A stretch of 64,000 nucleotides of DNA from Geodermatophilus obscurus (GCF_900115395.1 NZ_FOWE01000007.1:290492-354491); one strand, 5' to 3'; positions 24,510-36,530 are shown, counted from the stretch's first letter. Program-made: numbers and translations. The notes: generated by a model not told the origin, from the letters alone.

Positions 24510-25202
24510 ATGTCGCGGAGTCGGCTCGCCGTCACGTCGGCGGTCATGGCCGCGGTCGCCGTCGGGTTGCGGGAGGTGACGCCCGACCTGACGGCCCTGA
24601 CCGACGGCGGCCTCGACCTGCAGCGCCTCGTCGACACGGCGGGCGCCGAGGACCTGCTGCTCACCGGGGTCGCCGCCGGGGCCTGGCTGGCCTGGGCCTG
24701 GGGTGCCCTCGGGCTGGTCCTCACCGCGCTGTCGGCCCTGCCCGGACTGGCCGGCACCACCGCGCGCGTCCTGCTGGGCGGGGTCCTGCCCGCCTCGGCC
24801 CGGCGTGCGGCCGCGCTCGCCCTCGGCGTCGGTCTGGTCACCGCGCCGGCCCTCACCGGCTGCACCGCACCTCCCCCGGGTCCGGCCGTCGTCCTGGCGG
24901 CCGACGCGCGGACGACGTCGGTGCCCGACTGGCCGGCACCGCCGGAGCCGGCGTCGGGGGCCCCCGCACCCGGAGCGACCGTCCCCGACTGGCCCGCCCC
25001 GGCGCCCGGCGACCACGTCGTCCTGCGCGGTGAGTGCCTGTGGTCCATCGCGGAGGCCGACCTGCGGGCGCGCACCGGCCTGGATCCCGGCCCGGCGGAC
25101 GTCGCCGCGGCGGTCCAGCGCTGGTGGACGACGAACGCCGACGTCATCGGGGACGACCCCGACCTTCTGCTGCCCGGTCAGGTCCTGCGCCCGCCGGCCT
25201 GA
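24510..25202 (+). CDS. Membrane protein with C-terminal LysM-like domain
   Basis: Protein of 230 residues. The first half contains hydrophobic segments (about residues 50-78 and a second around 95-112, ending near A-L-T-G-C); the middle is Pro-rich with two V-P-D-W-P-A-P repeats. The C-terminal about 60 residues look like a LysM peptidoglycan-binding module (HVVLRGECLWSIAEADL, then NADVIGDDPDLLLPGQVLRP). Expected role: cell-wall-associated membrane protein. GAGGAGG just before the ATG at 24510 fixes the start. It is followed by the Rv3235-like gene on the same strand. Confidence 0.78.
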   Translation: MSRSRLAVTSAVMAAVAVGLREVTPDLTALTDGGLDLQRLVDTAGAEDLLLTGVAAGAWLAWAWGALGLVLTALSALPGLAGTTARVLLGGVLPASARRAAALALGVGLVTAPALTGCTAPPPGPAVVLAADARTTSVPDWPAPPEPASGAPAPGATVPDWPAPAPGDHVVLRGECLWSIAEADLRARTGLDPGPADVAAAVQRWWTTNADVIGDDPDLLLPGQVLRPPA

Positions 25203-25271
25203 CCCCTGCCGCACCTCCGGCCGCTCCCCCGGCCCGCGCCGACCGCCACCGACCCGACCCCGGGAGCTCCC

Positions 25272-25814
25272 GTGACCGCGCCTCCGCAGACCACCGCACC
25301 CGTCCCCGCCCGCCCGCTGCGCCTGACCCTCGTCCCCGCGCTGCACCCGCCGCTGACCGGGCCCGCCGTGGCGCTCGTCGACCCGACCACCCCGCCGCCC
25401 CGACCGGCGTACCGGCCCGGCCCGCGCCCGGCACCGGAGGGCCTCCGCAGCCGGCAGCCGGACCTCTTCGGTCCCGCGTGGTCGGTCCGCGCCGACCTGC
25501 CCGACCCGCGCGCCGCCGGGCGGCTGCTGTTCACGACGGTGCTCGAGGCCCTGGCCGGCCGGCGACCGCTCAGCCAGGTGCAGCGGCTCACCGCCCCCGG
25601 TGTGCACGCCGCCCTCGGCGCGGGACGCCGGCCGGCCTGGTGCAGCGGCGGCACGGCGCCGGTGCTGCTGGGCCCGGTGCACGTCTGCGAGCCGGTCGAC
25701 GGCGTCGCGGAGGTCAGCGCGGTGGCGCGGCGGGCGGGACGGGCCCACGCGGTCGCCGCCCGGCTCGAGGGCGTGGACGGCCGCTGGCGCTGCACCGCCC
25801 TGTCCATCGGGTGA
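25272..25814 (+). CDS. Rv3235-like family protein
   Basis: Protein of 180 residues with the Rv3235/DUF6459 architecture: a Pro-rich disordered first third and a compact C-terminal domain beginning around ARLLFTTVLEALAGRRPL-like sequence (residues 78 on), with QVQRLTAPGVHAAL and a final RVHGRWRCTALSIG-like strand pattern. Function unknown; in mycobacteria the gene lies a few kilobases from secA1, as here. The GTG at 25272 begins MTAPPQTTAPV. It probably forms an operon with the LysM-like gene, 69 bp upstream. Confidence 0.78.
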   Translation: MTAPPQTTAPVPARPLRLTLVPALHPPLTGPAVALVDPTTPPPRPAYRPGPRPAPEGLRSRQPDLFGPAWSVRADLPDPRAAGRLLFTTVLEALAGRRPLSQVQRLTAPGVHAALGAGRRPAWCSGGTAPVLLGPVHVCEPVDGVAEVSAVARRAGRAHAVAARLEGVDGRWRCTALSIG

Positions 25815-25818
25815 GGAC

Positions 25819-25859
25819 GCGCAACGGCGCCACCCGGGGACGGGACGGCGCCGCTGCGC
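25819..25859. terminator. Bidirectional terminator-like hairpin
   Basis: GCGCAACGGCGCC (25819-25831) pairs with GGCGCCGCTGCGC (25847-25859) over 13 positions with one mismatch and a 15-nt loop. It sits between converging genes. Confidence 0.6.
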
Positions 25860-25871
25860 GACCGGTGCAGG

Positions 25872-26450
25872 TCAGTCGTCGGCGGGCTGCTCCGGCACCC
25901 CGCCGGCGGCACCCGGGCCGCCGCCGGGACCGCGACCCCCGGACTCGGCCTCGACGCGGTCGGTGATGCGCTGCTCGAGGTCGGTCAGCCGCTCGTCGGC
26001 CTGCTCCTCGGTGAGGCGCCCGTCGGCGACGGCCTCGGCGATCCGGTCCTCCTCCGCGGTCACCAGCGCCTGCACGAGGGTGTCGACGGCGGCCCCCTGG
26101 TCCTCGGCGACCTGCGCCAGCGTGGCGCCGTCGGCCTCGAGGGCCTCGCGGAGGTCCTCCTCGGTCATGCCGAGGGCCTCGGCGGCCGTCGCGAGGTCCG
26201 GGCCCCGACCGTGGTGCCCACCCCGGTCCCCCAGACCGGCCTCGCTCAGGGTGGCGGCCACCTCGTCGGCCTGCTCCTGGGTGATCGACCCGTCGTCGAC
26301 CAGGCCCGACAGCGCGTCCGCGATGCGCTCCACGGCGGACGACGCGGTGCCCTCCGCGTCGCCCGGAGCGGCCAGCGCGGGCGCGGCCAGGCCCAGCGCG
26401 GAGAGGGTGAGGGCGCCGGTGGTGGCGGCGATGACGAGCTTCGTGCGCAT
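25872..26450 (-). CDS. Secreted acidic protein of unknown function
   Basis: Protein of 192 residues with a clear signal peptide (MRTKLVIAATTGALTLSALG, cleavage near ALAAPG). The mature part is acidic and helical with repeated EF/UBA-like helix-turn patterns: DGSITQEQADEVAATL, LGMTEEDLREALEADG and DGRLTEEQADERLTDL. The C-terminus is a Gly/Pro-rich tail. Similar Actinobacteria proteins with xxITxEQAD repeats are uncharacterised. The ATG at 26450 is chosen from AGGAG 5 nt upstream and because the signal peptide starts there. Monocistronic between two terminators. Confidence 0.78.
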   Translation of the reverse strand: MRTKLVIAATTGALTLSALGLAAPALAAPGDAEGTASSAVERIADALSGLVDDGSITQEQADEVAATLSEAGLGDRGGHHGRGPDLATAAEALGMTEEDLREALEADGATLAQVAEDQGAAVDTLVQALVTAEEDRIAEAVADGRLTEEQADERLTDLEQRITDRVEAESGGRGPGGGPGAAGGVPEQPADD

Positions 26451-26585
26451 GTGCACTCCTGGGTCCGGGTCGGTGTCTCCGACCGTCGGTCCCACCCTCG
26501 GAGGACACGCTGTCAGCGGACTGTGACCGTGGGGTGATGTCGCTGTGGATGCGACCCTCGGGCGGCCGGGGCCGACCGCCGACGA

Positions 26586-26622
26586 CGGCGCCCCGCCGAC
26601 CGCGGGGGTCGACGGGGCGCCG
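26586..26622 (-). terminator. Terminator-like hairpin after secA
   Basis: CGGCGCCCCG (26586-26595) pairs with CGGGGCGCCG (26613-26622), and an inner CGACC/GGTCG stem follows after one mismatch. The structure begins 15 bp past the secA stop codon. Confidence 0.65.
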
Positions 26623-26636
26623 GGCGTGCGCGGGCC

Positions 26637-29720
<3,084 letters not shown>

Positions 29721-29726
29721 GACACC

Positions 29727-29732
29727 AGCGTA
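29727..29732 (-). promoter_or_regulatory. Putative -10 element, leaderless secA
   Basis: Minus-strand TACGCT, then GGTGTC (6 nt), then the GTG start at 29720. There is no ribosome-binding site. Confidence 0.5.
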
Positions 29733-29780
29733 GGCGGCCTCCCCCGTCGGTCGGGGAGGCCGCACGCACACCGCGACGGT

Positions 29781-30491
29781 TCAGCGCCGGACCAGGCGCT
29801 TCTCCCGCGGGTCGAGCACGACCTCCCTGGCCCCCTCGCGCATCCCGTCGAGCACCGCGCCGACCACCTCGTCCCGGTCGTGCCCGGCGGGCAGCCTCGG
29901 CGGCGTCCCGGCCAGCGCGCGGTCGACCAGGCCGGTGTCGACGTGCGGCGGCCGGACGTCGAGCACCCCGATCGACCGGCTGCGCAGCTCGCGCCGCAGC
30001 ACCGAGGCCCACGCCGACAGCGCCGCCTTGCTCGCCGAGTACTCGGCCATGTTGAGCGTGGGCGCGTCGGCCACGATCGCCGACAGCAGCACCACCGCCC
30101 CGCCGTCGGCCAGGCGCGGCAGCGCGGCGCGCACCAGGCTCATCGGCCCGAGGGTGTTGACCGCGAAGAGCTCCTCGGTGACGGCGTCGTCGGCGTCGGC
30201 CGCCGGGCCGAAGGCCACCACGCCCCAGGCGACGACGACGGCGTCCAGCCCGCCCAGCGCGTCCGCGGCACCGTCGACGACGCCCCGGACGGCGTCGACG
30301 TCGACCGCGTCCGCGGCGAACGACGGGGCGCCGCCGAGCTCGCCGGCCAGCTGCTGCAGCCGTGCGTCGTCGCGACCGACGAGTGCCACCCGGGCGCCGG
30401 CTCCGGACAGGGCCCGCGCCAGGTCGCCGCCGAGCGCCCCCGTCGCGCCCGCGACCAGCACCCTCGCCCCTGACAGCTCCACCGGCGGCAC
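29781..30491 (-). CDS. Short-chain dehydrogenase/reductase
   Basis: Classical SDR oxidoreductase of 236 residues. The nucleotide-binding motif is GATGALGGDLARAL (G-x-x-x-G-x-G), the catalytic Ser lies in LLSAIVAD and the Tyr/Lys pair in YSASKAAL. Residues around R-D-D after strand 2 suggest NADPH preference (inference). The substrate is unknown. The start is taken at the GTG at 30491; another GTG 9 nt downstream is possible, and no strong ribosome-binding site decides. It is divergent from the F420-dependent oxidoreductase gene with only 33 bp between starts. Confidence 0.88.
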   Translation of the reverse strand: MPPVELSGARVLVAGATGALGGDLARALSGAGARVALVGRDDARLQQLAGELGGAPSFAADAVDVDAVRGVVDGAADALGGLDAVVVAWGVVAFGPAADADDAVTEELFAVNTLGPMSLVRAALPRLADGGAVVLLSAIVADAPTLNMAEYSASKAALSAWASVLRRELRSRSIGVLDVRPPHVDTGLVDRALAGTPPRLPAGHDRDEVVGAVLDGMREGAREVVLDPREKRLVRR

Positions 30492-30512
30492 CTGCCCGCC
30501 GCGGGCGGCACC

Positions 30513-30518
30513 TAACCT
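30513..30518 (+). promoter_or_regulatory. Putative -10 element, leaderless oxidoreductase gene
   Basis: TAACCT, 6 nt, GTG at 30525. The short divergent gap leaves no room for a leader on this side. Confidence 0.5.
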
Positions 30519-30524
30519 CTCCCC

Positions 30525-30917
30525 GTGGCCCACGACCCGCACGATCTCGCGCCGGAACTGCTCGTCTTCCTGACCGAGCGCCACCTGGCCACGCTGACGA
30601 CGCTGCGCGCCGACGGCAGCCCGCACGTCGTCCCGGTCGGCGTCACCTTCGACCCCGCCACCGCCACCGCACGGGTGATCACCTCGGGCGGGTCGGCCAA
30701 GGCCCGGCACGTCCGGGCCGGACGGGCGCGGGTCGCCGTCTGCCAGGTCGAGGGCCGCCGCTGGCTGACCCTGGAGGGGACGGCGGTGGTGCGCGACGAC
30801 GCCGCCTCGGTCGCCGACGCCGAGGCCCGCTACGCGCAGCGGTACCGGCAGCCGCGCGAGAACCCTGCGCGGGTGGTCATCGAGATCTCGGTCGACCGGG
30901 TGCTGGGCAACGCCTGA
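30525..30917 (+). CDS. PPOX-class F420-dependent oxidoreductase
   Basis: Small split-barrel flavin-like fold protein of 130 residues, of the pyridoxamine-phosphate-oxidase-like class that uses coenzyme F420. Typical landmarks are [34 protein letters not shown] and the C-terminal [15 protein letters not shown]. Relatives reduce biliverdin, aflatoxins or unknown unsaturated compounds. The window also encodes F420 biosynthesis (fbiA/fbiB at 50 kb), so the cofactor is made. The GTG at 30525 fits the leaderless pattern, and it is followed closely by the GNAT gene. Confidence 0.88.
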   Translation: MAHDPHDLAPELLVFLTERHLATLTTLRADGSPHVVPVGVTFDPATATARVITSGGSAKARHVRAGRARVAVCQVEGRRWLTLEGTAVVRDDAASVADAEARYAQRYRQPRENPARVVIEISVDRVLGNA

Positions 30918-30927
30918 CGATCGTCCG

Positions 30928-31479
30928 ATGGAGCTCGACGGCACCGACCTGACCACCGAGGTCATCCGCACCGCCCGCCTGCTGCTGCGCCCGCCCACGC
31001 TCGACGACGTCGACGCGGTGCACCGCGCGATGCAGGACCCGGAGACGCAGCGCTGGATCACCGCGGCCCCGGTGCCCTACACCCCCGCGGACGCCTCCGC
31101 GTGGCTGACGTCGACCGCACGGCAGCGCGCCGAGGGCACCGGCCTGCCCGTCGTGGCCGAGGCCGGCGGCGCGTTCGTGGGCACCGCGGGACTGGTGCTG
31201 CCCGGCGTGCGGCACCTCGGTCCCGAGATCGGCTACTCCGTCGCGCCGTGGGCCCGCGGCCACCGGTACGCCGCCGAGATGGCCGACGGGCTGGCCCGGT
31301 GGGCGTTCGCGCACGGCGCGCCGCGGGTGCACCTCGTCGTCGACGTCGGCAACCCGGTCTCGCAGGCGGTGGCGGTGCGGGCGGGGTTCACCCGGGAGGG
31401 CGTGGTCCGGGGCTGCCTGCCCCTGCGGGACGGCGGCCGCGCCGACGCGGTGCTGTTCGGCCGGCTGGCCGGCGACTAG
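30928..31479 (+). CDS. GNAT family N-acetyltransferase
   Basis: RimJ/RimL-like acetyltransferase of 183 residues. Visible are the N-terminal TARLLLRPPTLDDVDAVHRA, the core GPEIGYSVAPWARGHRYAAEM, which includes the acetyl-CoA binding loop (variant of Q/R-x-x-G-x-G/A), and VDVGNPVSQAVAVRAGFTRE, a hallmark of the family. The substrate (amine of a small molecule or protein N-terminus) is unknown. The ATG at 30928 lies 10 bp after the oxidoreductase, so the two probably share a transcript ending at the 31486-31517 hairpin. Confidence 0.9.
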   Translation: MELDGTDLTTEVIRTARLLLRPPTLDDVDAVHRAMQDPETQRWITAAPVPYTPADASAWLTSTARQRAEGTGLPVVAEAGGAFVGTAGLVLPGVRHLGPEIGYSVAPWARGHRYAAEMADGLARWAFAHGAPRVHLVVDVGNPVSQAVAVRAGFTREGVVRGCLPLRDGGRADAVLFGRLAGD

Positions 31480-31485
31480 GACGCA

Positions 31486-31517
31486 GCAGGGGCCCGGCCT
31501 GGTGGCCGGGCCCCTGC
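31486..31517. terminator. Bidirectional terminator hairpin
   Basis: Perfect 14-bp stem: GCAGGGGCCCGGCC (31486-31499), loop TGGT, GGCCGGGCCCCTGC (31504-31517), between converging GNAT and hpf genes. Confidence 0.75.
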
Positions 31518-31532
31518 CGTGCGACCGGTGGG

Positions 31533-32222
31533 TCAGTGCGGGACGGCGGCCGGCTCGGTGTGGTCGGCGGTGGTGGTCGCCGCCTCGCCGAGCGGCTGGT
31601 CGACCAGGCGGATGAGGCCGTAGTCGAAGGCGTGCCGCCGGTAGACGACCGTCGGCCGCCCGGTGTCCGCGCAGTGGAACAGGTAGAAGTCGTGCCCCAC
31701 GAGCTCCATCTCGAGCAGGGCCTGGTCCACGGTCATCGGGACGGCGGGGTGGTGCTTCTCCCGGACGATCTGTCCCGGCAGGTGCTCGTCGAGGTCGGTG
31801 ACCAGCGGGGCGCCGTCGGCGGGCAGGTCGACGGCGTCGACGTCGGCGACCGGTGTCTCCAGCGGGCCGGTGTCGGGGGCGCCCGGGACGCGTACGCTGG
31901 CCGGGGTGCGCCGGCCGTGGTGGACGCGGCGGCGGTCGTTGGCGCGGCGCAGCCGGTTGTCGAGCTTGCCGGCGCTCAGGTCGAGCGCGGCGTAGAAGTC
32001 CGGCGCGCAGGCCTCGGCGCGGACCACGGGCCCCTTGCCGCGCAGCGTGATCTCCACACGCTGGCAGTTCGCGGACTGGCGCGGGTTCTTCTCGTGGAAC
32101 AACTCCACGTCGATGCGGGACAGCTTGCCGTCGAACCGCTCGAGCTGGCCGACCTTGTCCTCGACGCGCTGGCGGAAGTGCTCGGGGACCTCGACGTTAC
32201 GGCCACGGACCACGATCTCCAT
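31533..32222 (-). CDS. hpf: Long-form ribosome hibernation promoting factor
   Basis: Protein of 229 residues, long HPF type, that binds the 30S decoding region and drives formation of 100S dimers in resting cells. The N-terminal S30AE domain runs MEIVVRGRNVEVPEHFRQRV to the end of LDNRLRRANDRRRVHHG (about 1-105). A variable linker follows, then the C-terminal dimerisation domain (PMTVDQALLEMELVGHDFYL, YRRHAFDYGLIRLVD). Position beside secA matches mycobacterial Rv3241c. The ATG at 32222 is preceded by GGGAGGT. Confidence 0.95.
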   Translation of the reverse strand: MEIVVRGRNVEVPEHFRQRVEDKVGQLERFDGKLSRIDVELFHEKNPRQSANCQRVEITLRGKGPVVRAEACAPDFYAALDLSAGKLDNRLRRANDRRRVHHGRRTPASVRVPGAPDTGPLETPVADVDAVDLPADGAPLVTDLDEHLPGQIVREKHHPAVPMTVDQALLEMELVGHDFYLFHCADTGRPTVVYRRHAFDYGLIRLVDQPLGEAATTTADHTEPAAVPH

Positions 32223-32255
32223 CAGACCTCCCGGTCGTCGGGTGTGACCAATCGC

Positions 32256-32261
32256 ACGCTA
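32256..32261 (-). promoter_or_regulatory. Putative -10 element of hpf
   Basis: Minus-strand TAGCGT about 34 nt before the ATG, giving a short leader with the GGGAGGT ribosome-binding site. Confidence 0.4.
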
Positions 32262-32317
32262 GTCGCCTGCCCGGGGGCCGGACAGTCGATCGAGACGGCC
32301 GCCCGCGGGCCCCGGCG

Positions 32318-33046
32318 TCATCGGCCGGGCGGCACCGCCGGCGACACGGCGGCGACGTCCCGGGGAACGGGACGGGGCGTCGCGGCGACCACCGCGGCGA
32401 GGACCGGCCCGTCGCCGGCGGCCCCCGTCGCGGCCAGCGCGGCGGCCGCCTGGGTGAGCGTGGCGCCGCTGGTCACGACGTCGTCGACGACCACGAGCAC
32501 GGCTCCCGGGGGCAGCGGTGCGGCCCGGGCGGTGACCGTCCCGGCCAGGTTGGCCCGCCGCTGGGCGACCGTCAGCCCGGCCGAGTCGCGGACCCGGCCG
32601 GTGCGCGCGAGCAGCCGCGCCTCCGCCGCGTCGACGCCGGCCGCCCGCAGCTCGGCGACGGCGGCGACGGCGAGCTCGCGCACGTGGTCGCGGCCGCGCT
32701 CCCGCAGCGCCGCGCGGGTGGGCGGCAGCGGGACCAGCAGCACCGGCCGGCCGGGCAGCAGGGCGGCGTGCACGGCGACGGCCAGCGCGAGGGCGGCGCC
32801 GAGCGGCCCGGCGAGCTCCGACCGCCCGCGCTCCTTGAAGGCGACGACCGCCGGGCGCACCGGCCCGGCGTAGGCGCCGGCGGCCACCGTCGGGGGCATG
32901 CCCCACGGCACCCGGCGCGGGGTGGCCTCCCGCGGCCGGGTCAGCAGCCGGGCGCAGCGCCGGCACAGCACCGGCCCGGGCACCCCGCACCCGGCGCACG
33001 TGCGGGGCAGGACGAGGTCGGTGAGCGCCGCGCCGAGTCCTCCCAC
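32318..33046 (-). CDS. ComF family phosphoribosyltransferase-like protein
   Basis: Protein of 242 residues with the ComF layout: N-terminal zinc-finger cysteines (LPRTCAGCGVPGPVLCRRCA), the FKERGRSELAGPLG segment and a type I phosphoribosyltransferase signature VLVVVDDVVTSGATL. ComF acts in DNA uptake in naturally competent bacteria, but most actinobacterial copies have no demonstrated role. The GTG at 33046 begins just before the Cys region; the frame continues open far upstream without meaning. It lies in the same direction as lpqB, matching mycobacterial Rv3242c. Confidence 0.9.
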   Translation of the reverse strand: MGGLGAALTDLVLPRTCAGCGVPGPVLCRRCARLLTRPREATPRRVPWGMPPTVAAGAYAGPVRPAVVAFKERGRSELAGPLGAALALAVAVHAALLPGRPVLLVPLPPTRAALRERGRDHVRELAVAAVAELRAAGVDAAEARLLARTGRVRDSAGLTVAQRRANLAGTVTARAAPLPPGAVLVVVDDVVTSGATLTQAAAALAATGAAGDGPVLAAVVAATPRPVPRDVAAVSPAVPPGR

Positions 33047-33120
33047 CGCCCCAGCCTGCGGCCGGTCGGCCCGCTCCCCGGGACCGCGGCCGGATCTGTG
33101 GACAGCGGCCCGGGCGGTCG

Positions 33121-34836
33121 TCAGACGGGGTAGAACGGCTCCGTCCCCGGCACCGGCTGCTGCCCGCGGATGAGGGTCACCCAGGTGCCGCCGGACAGCT
33201 CCCACACCGAGCCGCCGGCGCTGACCAGGGGCTGCTGACCGGGTGCGGCGGCCAGCGCCGTGGGCTGGCTGGGCAGGCCGGAGGTCGGCATCTCGGCCAG
33301 GCCCCACCCGTCGACCCCGACGACGTAGGGCACCACGCCGTCCTCCCTGCCGTCCGCGGCGAGCACCATCAGGCTGCCCGCGGTCCGCCACGCGACGTCG
33401 AGCACCCCGTTGAGCGCCGGTGCGACCTCGCGCAGGTCGCGCAGCGCGACCGAGCCGTCGTCGGTGCGCACGACCGTGCCGACCAGCAGCGCCGAGCCGT
33501 TGCTGCCGTTGACGACGACGGCGGCCCGCACCCCGTCCGGTGAGAGCTGCAGCGCCGTCGCCCGGCCCTGCCCGGGCAGGGTGGGCGCGTTCACCGGCTG
33601 CAGGGAGCCCCCCGCGGGCACCCGGACCACGGCGGTCTCGTCGCGGACGACCCAGAACTCCGGGCGGGTGGCGGCGACGGTCGGGGCGGAGTAGCGGCTC
33701 GCGGTGCCCTGCGCCACGAGGTCCTGCCCGTACTTGCCGGCCAGCAGCGTCGCGGTCGGCCCGCTGACCGAGACGCCGACCATGTCGGTCAGCGCGCTGG
33801 TCCGCGGGTCGGCCCACACCGCGGCCGACGACAGGCCGTAGGCGCCCGTCCCGGCCGGACCGGGGGCGGGCTGGCCGTCGACGGTCATCAGCCGGCCGGC
33901 GTCGAGGTGGTGGCCGTCGGCGTCGGCGGGAACGGACTCGGGACTGAAGGCGGCCCAGTCGTCGGTGCGCTGCACGATCGGCACGCCCGGGAGGGTGAGC
34001 GGGTCGCCGTCGACGGTGACGCGGACGGAGCTGATGCCGTCGAGCTGGTCGAGGGTCCACACCAGCTGGGCGCACAGCTGCGACAGCTGCACCGGCGACG
34101 CGTCCCCGAGGCCGTCGAGGTCGACGGTCACGGTGGAGCCGTCGACGGTGGCCGCCCGGGCGAGCGTGACCCCGGCGAGGGCGTTGCCGACCCCGGCGGC
34201 CAGGGCCGGCGACGGCCCGTCGAGCAGCCGCTGCACCAGCGTCGTCGGCTGGGCCTCCCCGCCGAGGACGTACCGCGGGTCGGGCACCACCCGCTGCTCG
34301 GTGGGGTCGACGAAGTAGGCGGAGAGGTCGTCGTAGAGCCGCTCGAAGTCGGGCACCAGCATGACCAGCCCGTCGGGCGGGTTGGCGATGCGCCGCTCTC
34401 CCCCGACCTCGGCCAGGGTGAACTCGTGGGTGAACGGCTCGCCCGACGCGGCGGTGAACACGCCGCGGGGGTCGACGGAGCCGACCAGGTCGCCGGTCAT
34501 GCGGACGGTGCCGGCGTCGGTGGCGACGGCGGCGTAGTCGGCGGCGACCAGGGTGATGCCGGCCTCGTCGGACCAGGTGGCCGCGGCGTCGGGGGTCAGG
34601 TGGTCGCGGGCGACCGGGTGTCGCTGGACGGCGCTGGCCGCGGCGTCGACGAAGCCACGGACGATCTCCTCCGGGGACGCGCCGGCCGCCGGCCCCATCG
34701 GCTCGATACCCACCTCGGCCGCCGGCCGGGCCGGGCCCTCGGTGATCTGCATCGGCGCCGAGCCGGTGGGCACCGTCGAGCAGGCGGTCAGGAGCCCCAG
34801 GAGGAGCGCGGCCAGGGCGGCCCGGCGCCGGTTCAC
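33121..34836 (-). CDS. lpqB: Lipoprotein LpqB
   Basis: Cell-envelope lipoprotein of 571 residues that modulates the MtrA-MtrB two-component system in mycobacteria. The signal peptide ends in a lipobox L-L-T-A-C at about residue 20. It is followed by an N-terminal alpha/beta domain, a GerMN-type domain around residues 205-290 (TTLVQRLLDGPSPALAAGVG, SSVRVTVDGDPL) and a C-terminal propeller-like half. The GTG at 34836 overlaps the mtrB stop by 4 bp, the conserved mtrA-mtrB-lpqB order. Confidence 0.95.
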   Translation of the reverse strand: MNRRRAALAALLLGLLTACSTVPTGSAPMQITEGPARPAAEVGIEPMGPAAGASPEEIVRGFVDAAASAVQRHPVARDHLTPDAAATWSDEAGITLVAADYAAVATDAGTVRMTGDLVGSVDPRGVFTAASGEPFTHEFTLAEVGGERRIANPPDGLVMLVPDFERLYDDLSAYFVDPTEQRVVPDPRYVLGGEAQPTTLVQRLLDGPSPALAAGVGNALAGVTLARAATVDGSTVTVDLDGLGDASPVQLSQLCAQLVWTLDQLDGISSVRVTVDGDPLTLPGVPIVQRTDDWAAFSPESVPADADGHHLDAGRLMTVDGQPAPGPAGTGAYGLSSAAVWADPRTSALTDMVGVSVSGPTATLLAGKYGQDLVAQGTASRYSAPTVAATRPEFWVVRDETAVVRVPAGGSLQPVNAPTLPGQGRATALQLSPDGVRAAVVVNGSNGSALLVGTVVRTDDGSVALRDLREVAPALNGVLDVAWRTAGSLMVLAADGREDGVVPYVVGVDGWGLAEMPTSGLPSQPTALAAAPGQQPLVSAGGSVWELSGGTWVTLIRGQQPVPGTEPFYPV

Positions 34837-36530
34837 CGCCGCACCGCCGGCCGGCGCACGATCGTCGGGCGCAGCGGCAGCGGGGAGCTGGTCAGGTCCG
34901 ACCCCGCGGCCAGCGGGACGGTGAGCCGGAACTGCGCGCCGACCCCCGGCTGGCCCCACACCTGCAGCCACCCGCCGTGCAGCCGGGCGTCCTCGAGGCT
35001 GATCGACAGGCCCAGGCCGCTGCCGCCGACGGTGCGCACCCGCGAGGGGTCGGCCCGCCAGAAGCGGTCGAAGACGTGCTGCGCCTCCGCCGAGGACAGC
35101 CCGACGCCGTGGTCGCGGACGGTGACCGCGCCCGCCGTCCGGTTGGCCGCGAGCGTCACCTCGACCGGCTTGGCGGTGCCGTGCTCGATGGCGTTGCCGA
35201 CGAGGTTGCGCAGGATGCGCTCGACCCGCCGCGCATCGACCTCGGCGATCACCGGGTCCCGCGGGCAGGTGACCTGCAGCTCGCAGCCGTGCCGGGCGGC
35301 CAGGGCCGACATGCCGTCCGTCACCCGCGCGACGAGCACGCCGAGGTCGGTGGGCGCCCAGTCCAGGACGGCGGCACCGGCGTCGTAGCGGCTGATCTCC
35401 AGCAGGTCCGACAGCAGCCGCTCGAAGCGGTCGAGCTCCTCGTGCAGCAGCTCGGCCGAGCGCGCCACGTGCGGCGGGAAGTCCCCGCGGGACTCGTGGA
35501 GGACGTCGGCGGCCATCTGCACCGTCGTCAGCGGGGTGCGCAGCTCGTGGCTGACGTCGGAGGTGAACCGCTGCTGCAGCTGCGAGAGGCCCTCGAGCTG
35601 GGTGATCTGGCGCTGCAGGCTGTCGGCCATGGCGTTGAAGCTGGTCGCCAGCCGCGCCAGGTCGTCCTCGCCGCGGACGGTCATCCGCTCCTCGAGCTGA
35701 CCCTCGGCCAGCCGCTGCGCGGTGCCGGCCGCTCGCCGGACGGGGTCGACCACCAGCCGGGTCACCAGCACCCCGATGCCGGCCACGAAGAGGGTGAGCG
35801 CGATGCCGCTGATCGCCACGGTGCTGCGGATCAGTGACAGTGTCTCCTCCTCCTGGTCGAGGGGGAAGGCGTAGTAGAGCTCGATCTGGCCGGCCGACGA
35901 CGCCCCGCCGGGGACCGGCGCCCCGACCAGCAGTGTCGGCCGCGGCTCCTCGGCGGCGTTGGGCACCATGGCGTACTGGGCGTACTGGCCGCCGCCGGCG
36001 ACACCGGCGCGCAGCCCGTCGGGCAGCGCCGGGTAGATCCCGGACCGGCTGAAGGCCGGCGGCCGCTCGGTGTCGCCGGTGCGGTAGACGGCGACGACGG
36101 CGAAGTCGCCGGCCGACCCGCCACGGCTGAGCAGGCCGTCGACGGTGCGCTGCAGCGCGGTGCGCACGCTGGCCGCGTCGCCGGCGGCGATGCCGACGAC
36201 CTCGGACTGGGCGTAGAAGACGCCCGCCTGCACCTGGTCGACGGCGGCCTGCTCCTTGACGGCGAGCAGCTGCGTGCGGATCTGGCTGAACAGCACGAGG
36301 CTGACGATGACGACGACCGTGCCGGCCACGACCATGGTGATGGCGCCGATGCGCACGTGCAGGGAGGACCGCCACGCCGACACCGCGCCGGCCGTCAGCG
36401 ACCGCGTGAGGCGGCGGGCGCGACCGGCCCGGCGGCGCACGCCGCGCCGCAGCGTGGGCAGGTCCCGCGGCAGCCGGCGGCGGACCGCCTCGGCGGGGCC
36501 GGCCAGGACCGCCCGGTCGCCGGTGCTCAC
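34833..36530 (-). CDS. mtrB: Sensor histidine kinase MtrB
   Basis: Membrane sensor kinase of 565 residues paired with MtrA. Order: basic cytoplasmic leader (1-58), transmembrane helix 1 (about 60-82), extracytoplasmic sensor (about 83-232), transmembrane helix 2 (about 237-258), HAMP (about 259-312), HisKA with His about 328 in SDVSHELRTPLTTV, and HATPase with NLVGNAIEHG, DHGVGLS and GGSGLGLSI. The system controls cell-wall turnover and division in actinobacteria. The start at 36530 follows the mtrA stop by 37 bp. Confidence 0.96.
   Translation of the reverse strand: MSTGDRAVLAGPAEAVRRRLPRDLPTLRRGVRRRAGRARRLTRSLTAGAVSAWRSSLHVRIGAITMVVAGTVVVIVSLVLFSQIRTQLLAVKEQAAVDQVQAGVFYAQSEVVGIAAGDAASVRTALQRTVDGLLSRGGSAGDFAVVAVYRTGDTERPPAFSRSGIYPALPDGLRAGVAGGGQYAQYAMVPNAAEEPRPTLLVGAPVPGGASSAGQIELYYAFPLDQEEETLSLIRSTVAISGIALTLFVAGIGVLVTRLVVDPVRRAAGTAQRLAEGQLEERMTVRGEDDLARLATSFNAMADSLQRQITQLEGLSQLQQRFTSDVSHELRTPLTTVQMAADVLHESRGDFPPHVARSAELLHEELDRFERLLSDLLEISRYDAGAAVLDWAPTDLGVLVARVTDGMSALAARHGCELQVTCPRDPVIAEVDARRVERILRNLVGNAIEHGTAKPVEVTLAANRTAGAVTVRDHGVGLSSAEAQHVFDRFWRADPSRVRTVGGSGLGLSISLEDARLHGGWLQVWGQPGVGAQFRLTVPLAAGSDLTSSPLPLRPTIVRRPAVRR

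Noticed and set aside
32318..33046. Evidence for natural competence from the ComF-like gene
   Set aside because: ComF-like proteins are common in non-competent actinobacteria, and no comEA/comEC gene is in the window.
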